DNA of 64,000 nt from Neorhodopirellula lusitana (GCF_900182915.1 NZ_FXUG01000001.1:558001-622000); one strand, 5' to 3'; shown: positions 35,639-45,773, counted from the stretch's first letter. The notes: a model not told the origin generated them from the letters alone. Numbers and translations are program-made.

Positions 35639-36227
35639 GTCCATTATTACGACAATCAGTGCCGATGGCGAAGTCAACATTGCTCCGTTGGGGCCCATCG
35701 TGCTTCCCGGGAACAGTGAAGGAAAATTGCCGTCGTTCTGCTTGCGGCCGTACGAGGGTTCGCGGACTTGCGCGAATTTGTTGTCTGTTGGCAAAGCGGT
35801 GATTCATGTCACTGATGATGTCCTGTTGTTGGCGAAGTCAGCGATCGGGCATGTTTCACCGGATGGATTGGTTTGTGCTGCCGAAGGGGCGTCAAGGCAA
35901 CACATGCGTTTGAAGGATTGCCATCGTTGGTTTGCGGTCGATGTCATTGAATATTCGGGAACGCCTCCACGTCATGAGATGTTGGCCAAGTGCATTTCCG
36001 AAGGAATCGTGGGTCCCTTTTTCGGTTTCAATCGTGCAAAGCATGCCGTGATTGAAGCTGCGATTTTGGCTACACGAATCGGGTTGATTGATTCTGAAGA
36101 GGTCCTGCGATCGATTTCTGAACTTCGTATTCCAGTTGAGAAAACGTCGGGACCAGATGAAGCCATGGCGTTTGAATTGGTGGTTCAGTACATCCAAGAC
36201 AAACTGACTGCTACAACAACGTCATGA
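35628..36227 (+). CDS. DUF447 (H4MPT-linked) flavin-reductase-fold protein
   Basis: A 199-aa protein beginning MILESIITTISADGEVNIAPLGPIV, the DUF447 signature. RPYEGSRTCANLL and RHEMLAKCISEGIVGPFFGFNRAKHAVIEAAILATR follow. The family is split-barrel, FMN-binding-like, and occurs almost only in organisms with H4MPT-linked C1 metabolism. Start ATG 35628 has GGAGGAG 10 bp upstream. It overlaps pabA by 11 bp and the beta-RFAP synthase by 4 bp (ATGA), so the three are translationally coupled. The reaction is not established. Confidence 0.88.
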   Translation: MILESIITTISADGEVNIAPLGPIVLPGNSEGKLPSFCLRPYEGSRTCANLLSVGKAVIHVTDDVLLLAKSAIGHVSPDGLVCAAEGASRQHMRLKDCHRWFAVDVIEYSGTPPRHEMLAKCISEGIVGPFFGFNRAKHAVIEAAILATRIGLIDSEEVLRSISELRIPVEKTSGPDEAMAFELVVQYIQDKLTATTTS

Positions 36228-37258
36228 TTCAGGTTGTGCGAGTGACGACGGGAGCGAGGTTGCACTTTGGGTTGTTGGATGTGGCTGCGCCATTTGGCGG
36301 GTGTGGCGTGATGGTCGACCACCCCGAGACGATCGTCGAAGTGGAACCCAGCGACCAGTTTCGTTTGATCGGGTCGCCTCGGGATGTCGAGCGACACGCT
36401 GATCGGGTGCGTGCGATCGCGGGGCGTTTGGCTTCGTTGGAAAAGTCTTCCACTGAATCGAGATTGCCCGCCGTCCAGGTTCGCCTCGTCCAGGTTGCTC
36501 CGCCGCATACGGGCCTGGGCAGTGGCACGCAACTTTCGTTGGCGGTCACCGAAGCGATCGTTCGAACGCTTTCAATGAGCTCGCCTGAAAAGGAGGGGTT
36601 TCAGGAGCGATTGATTCACGCAGCCGATCGTGGCTTGCGATCGGCGGTGGGAACGTACGGCTACTTTCATGGCGGCTTCCTTGCCGAGGGTTTCGATGCA
36701 AAAGCATCCGGTGCGTTGAACGCTTTGGATGTTCGTATGCCGCTACCCGATGAGTGGTGCGCGGTGGTTCTGTTGCCGTGCTTGGACGAACAGCAAGGAG
36801 CCACGTCAGCCGAAGGAGAGATCGATGATTCCGTTTGTGTTTCGGGATTACAAGAACAGCAGAAGTTCGACCAGTTGCCGGCGACGCGGATTCAGCGAGA
36901 TGTATTGAGGTCGATCTTGGTTGATCAAATCGTGCCCGCGATTCGAACGGCCGAGTTTGGCGAATTCGCCGATGCGGTGACCGCTTACAACCGTGCCAGT
37001 GGTGAGTTGTTTGCCTCGGTTCAGGGGGGAGCGTACAACGGACCGGAAATTACCGCCGTGATTGAGGATCTGATTGAAAGCGGTCAGCGTGGAGTCGGCC
37101 AGAGCAGTTGGGGCCCAGGGGTGTTTGCTTGGTTTGAAAAGTCAGATCAGGCCGTGGCGTTTTGCCGCGATTGGAGCGGGCATGCTCGTCGACCCTTGAT
37201 GGTTCGGCCAAGGACACAAGGCAGGTCATGCAAGGTGCATTCCCGAACTAGCGGCTGA
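36224..37258 (+). CDS. beta-ribofuranosylaminobenzene 5'-phosphate (beta-RFAP) synthase
   Basis: A 344-aa GHMP-kinase-fold enzyme that condenses 4-aminobenzoate (or 4-hydroxybenzoate) with PRPP in the first committed step of methanopterin synthesis. It begins VVRVTTGARLHFGLLDV, followed by FGGCGVMVDHPETIV. The glycine-rich loop is PPHTGLGSGTQLSLAVTEAI (about 95-113), and YFHGGFLAEGFDAK and GQSSWGPGVFAWF sit further on. These match the archaeal and bacterial beta-RFAP synthases. Its ATG lies in the DUF447 stop. It probably shares a transcript with pabA, which would supply its aromatic substrate. Confidence 0.92.
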   Translation: MIQVVRVTTGARLHFGLLDVAAPFGGCGVMVDHPETIVEVEPSDQFRLIGSPRDVERHADRVRAIAGRLASLEKSSTESRLPAVQVRLVQVAPPHTGLGSGTQLSLAVTEAIVRTLSMSSPEKEGFQERLIHAADRGLRSAVGTYGYFHGGFLAEGFDAKASGALNALDVRMPLPDEWCAVVLLPCLDEQQGATSAEGEIDDSVCVSGLQEQQKFDQLPATRIQRDVLRSILVDQIVPAIRTAEFGEFADAVTAYNRASGELFASVQGGAYNGPEITAVIEDLIESGQRGVGQSSWGPGVFAWFEKSDQAVAFCRDWSGHARRPLMVRPRTQGRSCKVHSRTSG

Positions 37259-37447
37259 GCCTTGAGGGAATGACGTGAGAATGCCCGGTCCGTAGTGGAA
37301 AACCCAGGGAATTGCCAACGAAAATAACAGTTTGCGGCGATCAAAGTTGCCAGTGTTCTAATTTGCTCGCGTGCACATTATGTTGATGGCGTGGCGAGCT
37401 TTCATCCCGAAAGCCAATCTTCCCTACTTAACTGAAATACACCAGCC

Positions 37448-38230
37448 GTGCCCGCTTCTTCGACCGATGCTGATTCCAGTAACAAGCGTTCGAGTGACCT
37501 CCAATACCGCCGTGTGATTTTAAAGCTGAGTGGCGAGAGTTTGGCCGAGTCGGGCAAACGCGGCATCAGTGACACTGAGATGGGCGTGATCGCCCGCCAG
37601 ATCAAGCAAGCACACGAGTCGGGCTGCCAGATTGCGATCGTCAACGGAGGCGGCAATATTCTCCGTGGGGCTCAATTTTCGGGCGCCAACCATTCGGTTC
37701 AAGAAGCCACCGCTCACTACATGGGGATGTTGGCCACGGTCATCAATTCTTTGGCACTGCAAGACGCGTTGGAGCACATCGGCTTGTCGACGCGTGTGAT
37801 GAGTGCGTTGCCGGTTGACAAGGTCGCTGAGAAATTCATTCGTCGGCGTGCGATTCGCCACTTGGAAAAAGGCCGTATTGTGATCCTGTCCGGCGGCATC
37901 GGCAGCCCGTTTGTCACCACCGATACCGCAGCGGCCCAGCGAGCTTTGGAAGTGGATGCCGACGTGATTTTGAAGGCGACTCGCGTCGATGGTGTGTATA
38001 GCGACGATCCCGAAACCAACCCACACGCCGTCTTGTATGATCAGCTGAGCTACCAGGACGTGATGTCCAAGAAGTTGCGCGTCATGGACGCGACGGCGAT
38101 CGCATTATGCAGCGAGCATCGAAAGCCCATCTTGGTGTTCAATTTCAAGCGAGACGGTAACATTGCGAAAGCAGTTCGCGGTGAGACCGTTGGAACTTGG
38201 ATCGGTGATCCCAAGGACTCCCAAAACTAA
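37448..38230 (+). CDS. pyrH: UMP kinase
   Basis: Phosphorylates UMP to UDP in the cytoplasm. It is 260 aa with about 20 extra N-terminal residues before [87 protein letters not shown] and [12 protein letters not shown] all follow in family order. GTG start at 37448. It is followed by frr about 95 bp on, the common bacterial pyrH-frr pairing. Confidence 0.97.
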   Translation: MPASSTDADSSNKRSSDLQYRRVILKLSGESLAESGKRGISDTEMGVIARQIKQAHESGCQIAIVNGGGNILRGAQFSGANHSVQEATAHYMGMLATVINSLALQDALEHIGLSTRVMSALPVDKVAEKFIRRRAIRHLEKGRIVILSGGIGSPFVTTDTAAAQRALEVDADVILKATRVDGVYSDDPETNPHAVLYDQLSYQDVMSKKLRVMDATAIALCSEHRKPILVFNFKRDGNIAKAVRGETVGTWIGDPKDSQN

Positions 38231-38324
38231 GTTTGCTAAACTGCGTTCGGGCCCGCGTGCCCGGTGAAGATTGACTCGATATTGAATCCCTGTTTGACAC
38301 CCCACTTCGTAGGAGACTCCCATC

Positions 38325-38885
38325 ATGACCAGCGACGAAATTCTTATGGATGCCGAATCGCGGATGGATAAAGCCGTTTCGGTTTTGTCAAACAACCTTG
38401 CCGGAATCCGCACCGGGCGAGCGAACCCTGGTTTGGTCGATTCCATCAAGGTCGAAGCCTATGGTTCGTTCACTCCGTTGAAGCAACTCGCTTCCATTGG
38501 AACTCCTGAGCCTCAACAGATTCTGATTCGTCCCTACGATGCGGGAACGATCAAGGATATTGAAAAGGCGATCGTGGCTGGGGATTTGAATCTGAACCCA
38601 CAAAACGATGGCCGTGTGATCCGCTTGAACGTGCCACCCTTGTCGACTGAAGTTCGCAAGAAGATGGTCTCGCGCATCAAGGAACTGGGCGAAGAAGCGA
38701 AGGTTTCGATTCGCAATATCCGTCGTGACGCCAACAAGGCTGCCGACACGGCCGAAAAAGACAAAGAGATGACCGAGGACGATCGCGATCGTTGCAAGGA
38801 ACAGGTCCAGGAATTGACCAAGAAGTATGAGACGACGGTCAACGAGGCGGCCAAGGGACGTGAAGAAGAAGTCTTGCAAGACTAG
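38325..38885 (+). CDS. frr: ribosome recycling factor
   Basis: 186 aa, the standard length. It has KAVSVLSNNLAGIRTGRANPGLVDSIKVEAYGS and PLKQLASIGTPEPQQILIRPYDAGTIKDIEKAI. The helical end is VSRIKELGEEAKVSIRNIRRDANK. With EF-G it splits post-termination ribosomes. A good AGGAG lies ahead of the ATG (38311-38315). Partner of pyrH just upstream. Confidence 0.97.
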   Translation: MTSDEILMDAESRMDKAVSVLSNNLAGIRTGRANPGLVDSIKVEAYGSFTPLKQLASIGTPEPQQILIRPYDAGTIKDIEKAIVAGDLNLNPQNDGRVIRLNVPPLSTEVRKKMVSRIKELGEEAKVSIRNIRRDANKAADTAEKDKEMTEDDRDRCKEQVQELTKKYETTVNEAAKGREEEVLQD

Positions 38886-39267
38886 AAGTCGCGTTTGCTG
38901 TAGTGCGCCGTTCGTCCGGTTGAATTGCGTTGCCGTTTCTAACTGTGATTCAGTGGTGAATTGGGCGACGGGCTTCCTTGGGGAACGGGCTTCCAGGGAG
39001 GAGGTGTCGCTTGTTGTCGTCGAAGATTCAAGTTGGCGTTTCGAGCTGATTCTGTTGCGACGGCATGTGTTCAAACGCCTTGTTTGGGGAATCCAAGTCA
39101 GGGCGGTCTGGCCGCTGGAGTTGCTTTTATTTGCCGCTTCCGCGGCGTCGGAGTAATCTCTGTTGGGGCGTCATTGTTTGCTTGGCGATCCGCATAATAG
39201 ATCGCTGAAGTGATCCGAGACTGAAAGTATTCCGACGTCACTCATTCTTTTTGAAGGGGAATTCGCT
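38886..39267. other. 382-bp intergenic region after frr
   Basis: No gene with coding character. A plus-strand frame runs across it but overlaps the frr end. AAGGGGAA near 39254 is the ribosome binding site of the next gene. No clear terminator was seen after frr. Confidence 0.45.
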
Positions 39268-40653
39268 TTGCCACAATCGGTGCAGTGTCCGCGATGTCAG
39301 GCCGCCGTCGCCGTCGGAGACGATGTGGGCGGGAGTCGTATTGGCTGTCCAAGTTGTGGTCAGTCCTTCATTGTGCCGGGGTTCGTGAGCCAATCCGAGT
39401 CGCCGGGAGACACAAGTGCTGGCTCACCGGTTGCCGCCGGTGCTGGCCCGGTCGCTTCTTCGTCCGATGATTTCATGTTGTTTGACGATGAAGTTGACGT
39501 TGTCGAGATCGTTGATGATGTTTTGGATGACGATGACCTCGTCGCGGCGATGGAGGTTGCGGATAGCAACCCGTACGAGAACCAACCGCCGGAAAAGAAA
39601 AAGCCGGTTTATGCGAGTGAGTTCAAGGTGCGTTGCCCCCACTGTGGCACGCAAACCGACACGACGGCGGCCAAGGCCGGTAAACAAATCAAATGCCGTG
39701 ATTGCCACAGTTCGATTCGTGTTGGGCAACCGCCTCGGGTCAGGCCGAAGGTGGAAATGGACATGAGCACGGCACCCGTGTTTTCGTTCTCGCCTTCCGT
39801 GACGACTCAGACGGATCGTCCGGCGGACCCCTTTCGCAAGTCAGCCGATGAGTATTTAGCGGCCGCATCGAAGGTGGAAGACAAAGAACCGAAGGCGACG
39901 TTCGATGATGTTCCAAGCATTCGCGACTGGGCCGAGGCGGTGTTCGGGATCTTCTTGCAAGTGGGCGTCATGGCCCACTGGTTGGTGCTGTCGACGATCG
40001 CATCGACGGTTGCGTTCGTGGCGATCGCGATCGGACATCCGGCGCTGGAGATGGCGTTGTATCCAGCCGGCGCCATGTTTGCGGTTGTAGTCTTGGCATG
40101 TGGTTTTGCCATCATGCAATCGGTCGCCAATGAAGAAGAATCGGTCACCGAGTGGCCGGTTGGCTTGGAATTGTCAGAGTGGTTGGCGCCAACGGTGTTT
40201 TGCATCGTGGCGGCTTTCTTGGCCAGTTTTCCAGGGTTGGCGGCGGGAGGTCTGACAATGGGGGCAAGCTTGACGACGGTTTGCTTAACGATGATTTCGT
40301 TGTTCGCAATCTTCCCGTTCGCGTTGTTGTCGATGATGGATATGCAGAGCGTCTTTGTGCCGTTTTCACCCGAGGTGGGACGCAGCGTGACACGTTGTGA
40401 AGAGGCCTGGGGCGGGTTTTACTTCTCTTCGGGAATCATCTTCTTTTTCACGTTCCTGATTTTTGCATTTGCGAGTGGATTCGCCGGACCGGCGTCCGCA
40501 GTCGTCAGCATCTTTGTTGCCGTGGCGGCCGCATTCACGTACTTCGCGATGTTGGGGCGTCTGGCATTCGCGATCGGTCGGTCCGTCAATGCTGAGCCCA
40601 AGGAAAACAATATCAATGAAGTTCGTGCTGCCGAGCGAAAGCAAGACGAATAA
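39268..40653 (+). CDS. zinc-ribbon multi-pass membrane protein
   Basis: A 461-aa protein starting at TTG 39268 with AAGGGGAA upstream. It has two CxxC...CxxC zinc ribbons: CPRC..CPSCGQSFIVP (about 6-30) and CPHCGTQT..CRDCHSSIRVG (about 126-155), separated by an acidic linker. After residue 225 there are about six transmembrane helices (GVMAHWLVLSTIASTVAFVAIAIGH, MFAVVVLACGFAIM, WLAPTVFCIVAAFLASF, LTTVCLTMISLFAIFPFALLSM, IIFFFTFLIFAFASGF, VVSIFVAVAAAFTYFAMLGRL). Many planctomycete proteins have this layout; no function is known. The ribbons resemble MJ0042-type domains. Confidence 0.75.
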   Translation: MPQSVQCPRCQAAVAVGDDVGGSRIGCPSCGQSFIVPGFVSQSESPGDTSAGSPVAAGAGPVASSSDDFMLFDDEVDVVEIVDDVLDDDDLVAAMEVADSNPYENQPPEKKKPVYASEFKVRCPHCGTQTDTTAAKAGKQIKCRDCHSSIRVGQPPRVRPKVEMDMSTAPVFSFSPSVTTQTDRPADPFRKSADEYLAAASKVEDKEPKATFDDVPSIRDWAEAVFGIFLQVGVMAHWLVLSTIASTVAFVAIAIGHPALEMALYPAGAMFAVVVLACGFAIMQSVANEEESVTEWPVGLELSEWLAPTVFCIVAAFLASFPGLAAGGLTMGASLTTVCLTMISLFAIFPFALLSMMDMQSVFVPFSPEVGRSVTRCEEAWGGFYFSSGIIFFFTFLIFAFASGFAGPASAVVSIFVAVAAAFTYFAMLGRLAFAIGRSVNAEPKENNINEVRAAERKQDE

Positions 40654-40668
40654 TCGCCCTTGGATGCA

Positions 40669-40703
40669 GTCCGCTCATCGAGTCGGTTGATGAACGGGCT
40701 TTT
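40669..40703. terminator. possible terminator between converging genes
   Basis: CCG-CTCATC (from 40671) pairs loosely with GATGA-A-CGG (to 40697) around GAGTCGGTT, then GGCTTTT. It lies between the zinc-ribbon gene and the end of tilS. The stem is imperfect. Confidence 0.35.
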
Positions 40704-40710
40704 CGTGGGC

Positions 40711-41913
40711 CTAGGAATGTGGGCTGTTGTTTGGCACCGCAAGCTCGATCTGGTGGGAGGTTTCAAAAACCTCGATGTGACCGGGCAGGTGGCCGCGAGA
40801 GATGCGGTTTTGGGTTGGGGCTGAGTCGGATCGGATCCAGTTGGCTAGACGAATCCAATGCGTTTGGCTCATTTCGCCACGCGGGATCGACTTGCGGGCA
40901 AATAGCGTTTGGCAGGCACAGGTAATGACCGCCGGGTGGACGGCAAGTGCCAAGTCGTGGTTCCAATCCACTGTGTTCCAGCCCACGGCGTTCCGGTCAA
41001 CTGCGTTCCGGTCAACTGCGGATCCCACCAAGGACGGCTTGCGAAAGAACGACGTGAATCCGGTGTCATCGCGTGGCCCGTCTTGATGAAACGCGGTCAG
41101 CCATTGATCGGCCAGCATGGCTAACAGGTCCTGGGTCATTGACTGGTTTGCTGACAGCCGAAGCAAGGAATCGTTGACCTGAGGAAGGCGAGTTCGGATT
41201 AGAGGCATGACGTCGTTTCGCAGCCAGTTTCGCGTGTACCGAGAATCTTGGTTGGAAGCGTCTTCTCGCCAGGTCTGGCCGATTTCCGACATCGCGGCCC
41301 CAATTTGTTCGCGTTGGGTGGCGAGCAGGGGGCGAAGCACAACGAAATCTTCTGCGATCGGGGTGGCTGGCTGCATGCCCGTGAGCCCTTGTGATCCGGT
41401 ACCACGCAACACGTGATGCAGGACTGTTTCGGCCTGATCACCGGCGGTGTGTGCGGTCGCAATGTAGCGGCAACCCTGGTGGCGGGCGGTTTTGACGAAG
41501 AATCGTCGGCGCATGTTCCGGAGGCTCGATTCGTCGCAAGACGCATCACCCTCGGGTGGTGGGGTGCCGACGATGCAGGTTCGGTTGAGTGAGTCGGCAA
41601 GGTCACGAACCAGTCTTTCGTCAGCATCCGATTCGCTGGCTCGCAAACGATGATTGAAATGAGCGATTATTAATGGGGGAGCGGTCGCGGGCCGTTTCGC
41701 AGGCGACGTCGCTTCGGCTTTTCGGAAGGCGTGATCGATCAAGCGAACCAGGCCCACGCTATCCGCACCGCCGCTGCAGCCGACTAGGACGCCAACGGAA
41801 CATGCCTTTGCGGGCCACAGCAAGCCGAAGGATTCCAAGAGTGTTTGCCATTGCGGCGTATCAGACGGCATCGGTCCGTTTCCCCAGGTGGTTGGGTGCA
41901 TTACACTAAACAT
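40711..41913 (-). CDS. tilS: tRNA(Ile)-lysidine synthase
   Basis: A PP-loop ATPase that lysinylates C34 of tRNA-Ile (CAU) so it reads AUA. It is 400 aa with VGVLVGCSGGADSVGLVRL (SGGADS at 47-52), IIAHFNHRLRASESDAD, TAHTAGDQAETVLHHVLRGTGSQGLTGM and LLATQREQI, all family marks. The C-terminal part carries an unusual run of near-identical five-residue units (VDRNA VDRNA VGWNT VDWNH) from a 15-bp DNA repeat. ATG 41913 or 41901 could be the start. Convergent with the zinc-ribbon gene. Confidence 0.95.
   Translation of the reverse strand: MFSVMHPTTWGNGPMPSDTPQWQTLLESFGLLWPAKACSVGVLVGCSGGADSVGLVRLIDHAFRKAEATSPAKRPATAPPLIIAHFNHRLRASESDADERLVRDLADSLNRTCIVGTPPPEGDASCDESSLRNMRRRFFVKTARHQGCRYIATAHTAGDQAETVLHHVLRGTGSQGLTGMQPATPIAEDFVVLRPLLATQREQIGAAMSEIGQTWREDASNQDSRYTRNWLRNDVMPLIRTRLPQVNDSLLRLSANQSMTQDLLAMLADQWLTAFHQDGPRDDTGFTSFFRKPSLVGSAVDRNAVDRNAVGWNTVDWNHDLALAVHPAVITCACQTLFARKSIPRGEMSQTHWIRLANWIRSDSAPTQNRISRGHLPGHIEVFETSHQIELAVPNNSPHS
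40958..41017 (-). repeat. four 15-bp tandem units inside tilS
   Basis: On the plus strand, GCGTTCCGGTCAACT occurs twice in direct succession (40988-41002, 41003-41017). Two diverged 15-bp units precede it (40958-40972, 40973-40987). In frame they encode VDRNA-like pentapeptides, and the number of copies would change protein length by five residues at a time. Confidence 0.85.
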
Positions 41914-42229
41914 TCGCGAAGCGATCTTCTATTGACCAAGATTGTTTCGTCTTCCCCAACTAATTAACTAACTAACGTTTCGCATCTCGACGTCTCTTTC
42001 CCGTCGCAGTTTGGCATCGAAGTGGCGTATTGTCACGGTGCGGGTTGCATTCACTGGAGATTGTCTGACATAGATGCCTTCGCCTGATTTACGTCGGAAC
42101 CAAGCTTCATGTGGCCATGCCTGTGTCGTCTTCTGCTGATGCTTTTAACACGCCAGCGGTTCGCAGGTGGCATTTTTGCTCCCTCGTTATCTCAGTCCAA
42201 GGGTAAACGGGAACGGACTCAAAGCCACC
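41914..42229. other. 316-bp upstream region between tilS and rny
   Basis: Divergent upstream sequence for both genes. No extra gene is supported; an open frame enters rny from 42167 but lacks a better start than ATG 42230. Promoter boxes were not resolved. Confidence 0.4.
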
Positions 42230-43798
42230 ATGAACCCAGAACTCGCCCAAACGATTCTGTATTGTCTCTTTTTCTTCTTTCTCGGAATTGCAGCCGTCCT
42301 TGGTTACATCCAGCGACAGGCTGCCAAGCGGGCTGCGCGGCTGAGCCAGGAGGCCGAAGCGATCCTGGATGCGGCCCGCCGAGAGGCTGAAAACCGGTCG
42401 GCGCAGGTCGTACTGGAAGCACGTGAAAAGTCGCTGGCTATCAAAGCGGATACTGAGCGAGAAGTCGTGGCGATGCGTGAAAAAGAGCAGGCCCGAGATC
42501 GCAAGCTGGACGCGCGTGAGGACCAGATTTCGGCTTCGCAAGATTCACTTCGAAAAGCACAGCGAGGTCTGGAAAGCAGCCAGAATCGTCTGGCCGCCCA
42601 AATGCGTACGCTGACCGAACAACGTGCGGAGCTGGATCGGCTGGTGCAAGAGAACCAGAAATCACTCGAGCGACTGAGTGGAATGTCACGTGAGGAAGCT
42701 TCAGCCAAACTGTTGGATTCCGTGCACGCGGATCTGGAACATGAAATCGGGGCCGCCGTTTTGAAACAGCGGCGCGAGCTAACCAATCGTGTCGACAATC
42801 AGGCTCGTGAGATGTTGTTGACCGCGATGCAGCGTTATGCATCCGCCCATACGGCGGACACGACGACCAGCACAGTTGGGGTGCCGACGGACGACATGAA
42901 GGGTCGGATTATCGGCCGCGAGGGTCGCAACATTCGGTCATTCGAAAAGGCCACTGGGGTCGACCTGATTATCGATGACACGCCCGGCGTGGTGGTGGTG
43001 AGCGGGTTTGACCCCGTGCGGCGAGAGATCGCTCGGATGTCTTTGGAAAAGCTGATCGCGGACGGTCGGATTCATCCTTCCAAGATTGAAGAGATTGTGG
43101 AACAGACCGGTCAAGAGATCCAGCAGTTCATCATCAAAAAGGGATTGGAAGCGGTCAATGAAGTGAACGTTTCGGGTCTGCATGATCGTGTGATTGAGAT
43201 GCTCGGTCGATTGCACTTCCGGACGTCTTATAGCCAGAACGTGTTGCGGCATAGTGTCGAGGTTGCGTTCTTGGCTGGCATGATGGCCGAGATGATTGGC
43301 ATGGATGGTGATATCGCTCGCCGTTGTGGATTGTTGCACGACATCGGGAAGGCTGCCGATCACGAGCTGGAAGGTGGCCACCCGAAGATTGGAGCGGACC
43401 TGCTTCGTCGCAACAAGGAATCCGATGAAGTCGTTCATGCAGCCAAGGGGCATCATGACGATATCACGACCGAGCATCCGTATACGATGCTGGTTGCGAC
43501 GGCGGATGCTTGCAGTGCCGGTCGGCCGGGAGCGCGTCGCGAATCGCTGGAGCGTTATGTCAAGCGAATGGAAGAGCTGGAATCGATCGCAAACCGATTC
43601 GATGGCGTGCAGCAGGCTTACGCAATTTCAGCGGGACGGGAGCTGCGGGTGATTGTCAGCAGTGGCCAGATCAGCGACGAGCGAGCGGCAGCGATTTGCC
43701 GCGATATCGCCGCGGCGTTCGAGAAAGAACTGACGTACCCCGGTGAAATCAAGGTCACCGTTGTGCGAGAAGCCCGCTTCGTCAGTACGGCGAAGTAG
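42230..43798 (+). CDS. rny: ribonuclease Y
   Basis: A 522-aa membrane-anchored endoribonuclease that starts mRNA decay. The N-terminal helix is [21 protein letters not shown] long coiled coil follows (about 30-200, [17 protein letters not shown] to LEHEIG). The KH domain is [48 protein letters not shown]. The HD metal site has [14 protein letters not shown] and [28 protein letters not shown] 42230 gives the usual length; an open frame upstream adds 21 non-family residues. Complete, with all key residues. Confidence 0.96.
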   Translation: MNPELAQTILYCLFFFFLGIAAVLGYIQRQAAKRAARLSQEAEAILDAARREAENRSAQVVLEAREKSLAIKADTEREVVAMREKEQARDRKLDAREDQISASQDSLRKAQRGLESSQNRLAAQMRTLTEQRAELDRLVQENQKSLERLSGMSREEASAKLLDSVHADLEHEIGAAVLKQRRELTNRVDNQAREMLLTAMQRYASAHTADTTTSTVGVPTDDMKGRIIGREGRNIRSFEKATGVDLIIDDTPGVVVVSGFDPVRREIARMSLEKLIADGRIHPSKIEEIVEQTGQEIQQFIIKKGLEAVNEVNVSGLHDRVIEMLGRLHFRTSYSQNVLRHSVEVAFLAGMMAEMIGMDGDIARRCGLLHDIGKAADHELEGGHPKIGADLLRRNKESDEVVHAAKGHHDDITTEHPYTMLVATADACSAGRPGARRESLERYVKRMEELESIANRFDGVQQAYAISAGRELRVIVSSGQISDERAAAICRDIAAAFEKELTYPGEIKVTVVREARFVSTAK

Positions 43799-43916
43799 AC
43801 TGTTCGAATGTTTGAGGCAGTGTTTGGCGAAGATGACGCCAACATGTGCCATGACCGGTAGCCCGCTCGTAGGGCTGCCAAGTAGTGTCGTCTAGCAGTG
43901 CTGATTTGCAGTGCTG

Positions 43917-45275
43917 TTATTCCGGCAGGTTGAAACCGCTTGGCAAGCTAAAGCCGCTCGCGTTTGGTGGTGTCGCGGCTTCGGCGGGTGCCGATGACGC
44001 TCCCGTCGCGGTGGATGTTGCGGCTGGAACGCCGTACTGAGGCACGCTAATTTGCGCCGGTGCACCTGTCGATGGTGGTGTGGTGCCGGTTGGCATACCT
44101 GGTGACATGTAGCTGCGAGGGTCCTGATAGCTGACGGGTGTCATGCTGCCGGGAACGACGGGCTGTTTCACTTGTGATTGCATCGGGTTCATGACCGCCT
44201 GCCCCAAGACTTGTGGCGTTTGGTTCGCACGGTGGGCAGGTGCGGCTGCGATTGTTGCAATCGGACCAGGTGCTGCACCAATCGGTGAAGTCGGGCTGGA
44301 TGCTGGCGTGGTTGCCGCGGGACTGATCTGAACTAGCATTTCCCGCGAGCGGTCAATCGCTCGTTTGGTAGCAGGATCGCTGGACGCTTCATGTTCGTGT
44401 GCCAGAGACTGATTCAGCTGCGATTGGGCTTGGGCAACTTGGCCTTTCTTGTAGTGCAAGAACGCCATGTTGAAGTGAGCAACAGCCGGTTTGTTGTTGG
44501 CCTGCAACACTTTCATCGCTTCGTCAGTGTTACCCGATTCGAAGTGAACGCTGGCCAAGTTGTTGGCATAGCGAGAGGTGCCGGGTGCAATTTGCAATGC
44601 TCGTGTCAGTGTTTGAGCAGCGACGTCGTGCTGTCCCAACTTGCTAAGCGTTAGGCCCAGGTCGTTGTAGAGTGACGCTTCGTTTGGTTTTTGTGCGATC
44701 GCTTTTTGAAAGAACTCAGCCGCTTGAGAGTAGTTGGACTCTCGGAAGTGCAGTCGAGCGATGCTCGTTAGTGCGGGCTCGTCGTTGGGCGAGGTTTTCA
44801 GAGCTCGTTGGTAGCTCTCCATCGCCTTGGTCAGGTTGCCGGTTGATTCCCAAAGTTGGCCGTTAGCGACAAACACATCGGGTTGGAGCTTTTCGGGCTG
44901 GTCATCGAGCGATAGCGGGTCAGCTTGGCTGTCGTCGTCATTATCGTTGCCGGCGAACATACCTGTCAGGCGACTCGATGCCTTTCGGAAAACGTTCTTC
45001 GATCCGGTGGCAGCATTCGAAGCGACCTTGCCGGTGGTGGCAGCGAGTGAAGTCGGCGAATCGCTCATCGATGTGTCCGCGGCTTTGCCTTTGAACGGAT
45101 TCATCGAGGCGAAAGACATCGAGCGTGATGCACAGCCGACGGAGGACAGACTAACACTGCCGCAGATCAACGCCGTAAGCACAAGCCTTTGTTGGGCTTG
45201 GCGGCGGTTCGTCGTGCTTCGCGGTACCGACGTGGTCGAACGCGAGACGTTTGATTGATTTTGAGTGTCGTCCAT
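43917..45275 (-). CDS. TPR-repeat lipoprotein
   Basis: A 452-aa protein with a long polar N-terminus, then LVLTALICGSVSLSSVGC, a lipobox-like end with Cys48. At least four TPR motifs follow (about 130-300: LTKAMESYQRALKTSPNDEPALTSIARLHF; YSQAAEFFQKAIAQKPNEASLYNDLGLTLSK; DVAAQTLTRALQIAPGTSRYANNLASVHFE). The C-terminal 130 residues are Pro/Thr/Ala-rich, low-complexity. It is likely an outer-membrane or periplasmic scaffold. Convergent with rny. Confidence 0.82.
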   Translation of the reverse strand: MDDTQNQSNVSRSTTSVPRSTTNRRQAQQRLVLTALICGSVSLSSVGCASRSMSFASMNPFKGKAADTSMSDSPTSLAATTGKVASNAATGSKNVFRKASSRLTGMFAGNDNDDDSQADPLSLDDQPEKLQPDVFVANGQLWESTGNLTKAMESYQRALKTSPNDEPALTSIARLHFRESNYSQAAEFFQKAIAQKPNEASLYNDLGLTLSKLGQHDVAAQTLTRALQIAPGTSRYANNLASVHFESGNTDEAMKVLQANNKPAVAHFNMAFLHYKKGQVAQAQSQLNQSLAHEHEASSDPATKRAIDRSREMLVQISPAATTPASSPTSPIGAAPGPIATIAAAPAHRANQTPQVLGQAVMNPMQSQVKQPVVPGSMTPVSYQDPRSYMSPGMPTGTTPPSTGAPAQISVPQYGVPAATSTATGASSAPAEAATPPNASGFSLPSGFNLPE

Positions 45276-45773
45276 GTTTCACACTTCGTTAAAACAGGTG
45301 CGTGCCGGCAAACCGGACAGCCGCGTCATCTCTGTATCGCTCAGAGGGACGCATTGGATTGGTAAATCGAGCGCATCATCGTGACATCAGTTCGCTCGGT
45401 AATTGGTGGATCGGCAGGTTCGCCTGTTAAACTTCAACGCTTCTGACGCTTTCTCTGGATTTTTCGGCAAATGCGAAAGAAACGCCTGTTTCGTATGCTC
45501 CGGCTGCGTGTTTGTTCACCAGTTGAGGTGCCGCCAGCAAGCGCAGCGGGAAGCGTCCCTTCGTGTGGGCTGGATATGAGGCCCAATACTGGACCGATCC
45601 AGTAATCGAATTTACCGCATCGAGGCTGTCGGGAAACTTCATGATGATGCCGGGGGAAGCGGGTTTGATCTCGCCCGAGAAGGTCCAAATTTGCCACCCG
45701 ATGTCGGGGGGGATAAACTCGCGGTGTGACACCCACTGTTTTATGTTCCACGCATTTTTCTTCTGAGGATCGG
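45276..45773. other. 498-bp divergent upstream region between the TPR lipoprotein and FHA genes
   Basis: Divergent upstream sequence. A 120-codon minus-strand frame (45427-45789) lies here, but it overlaps the start of the FHA gene and has no recognised motif; it is discussed among the rejected items. No clear promoter was identified. Confidence 0.4.
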
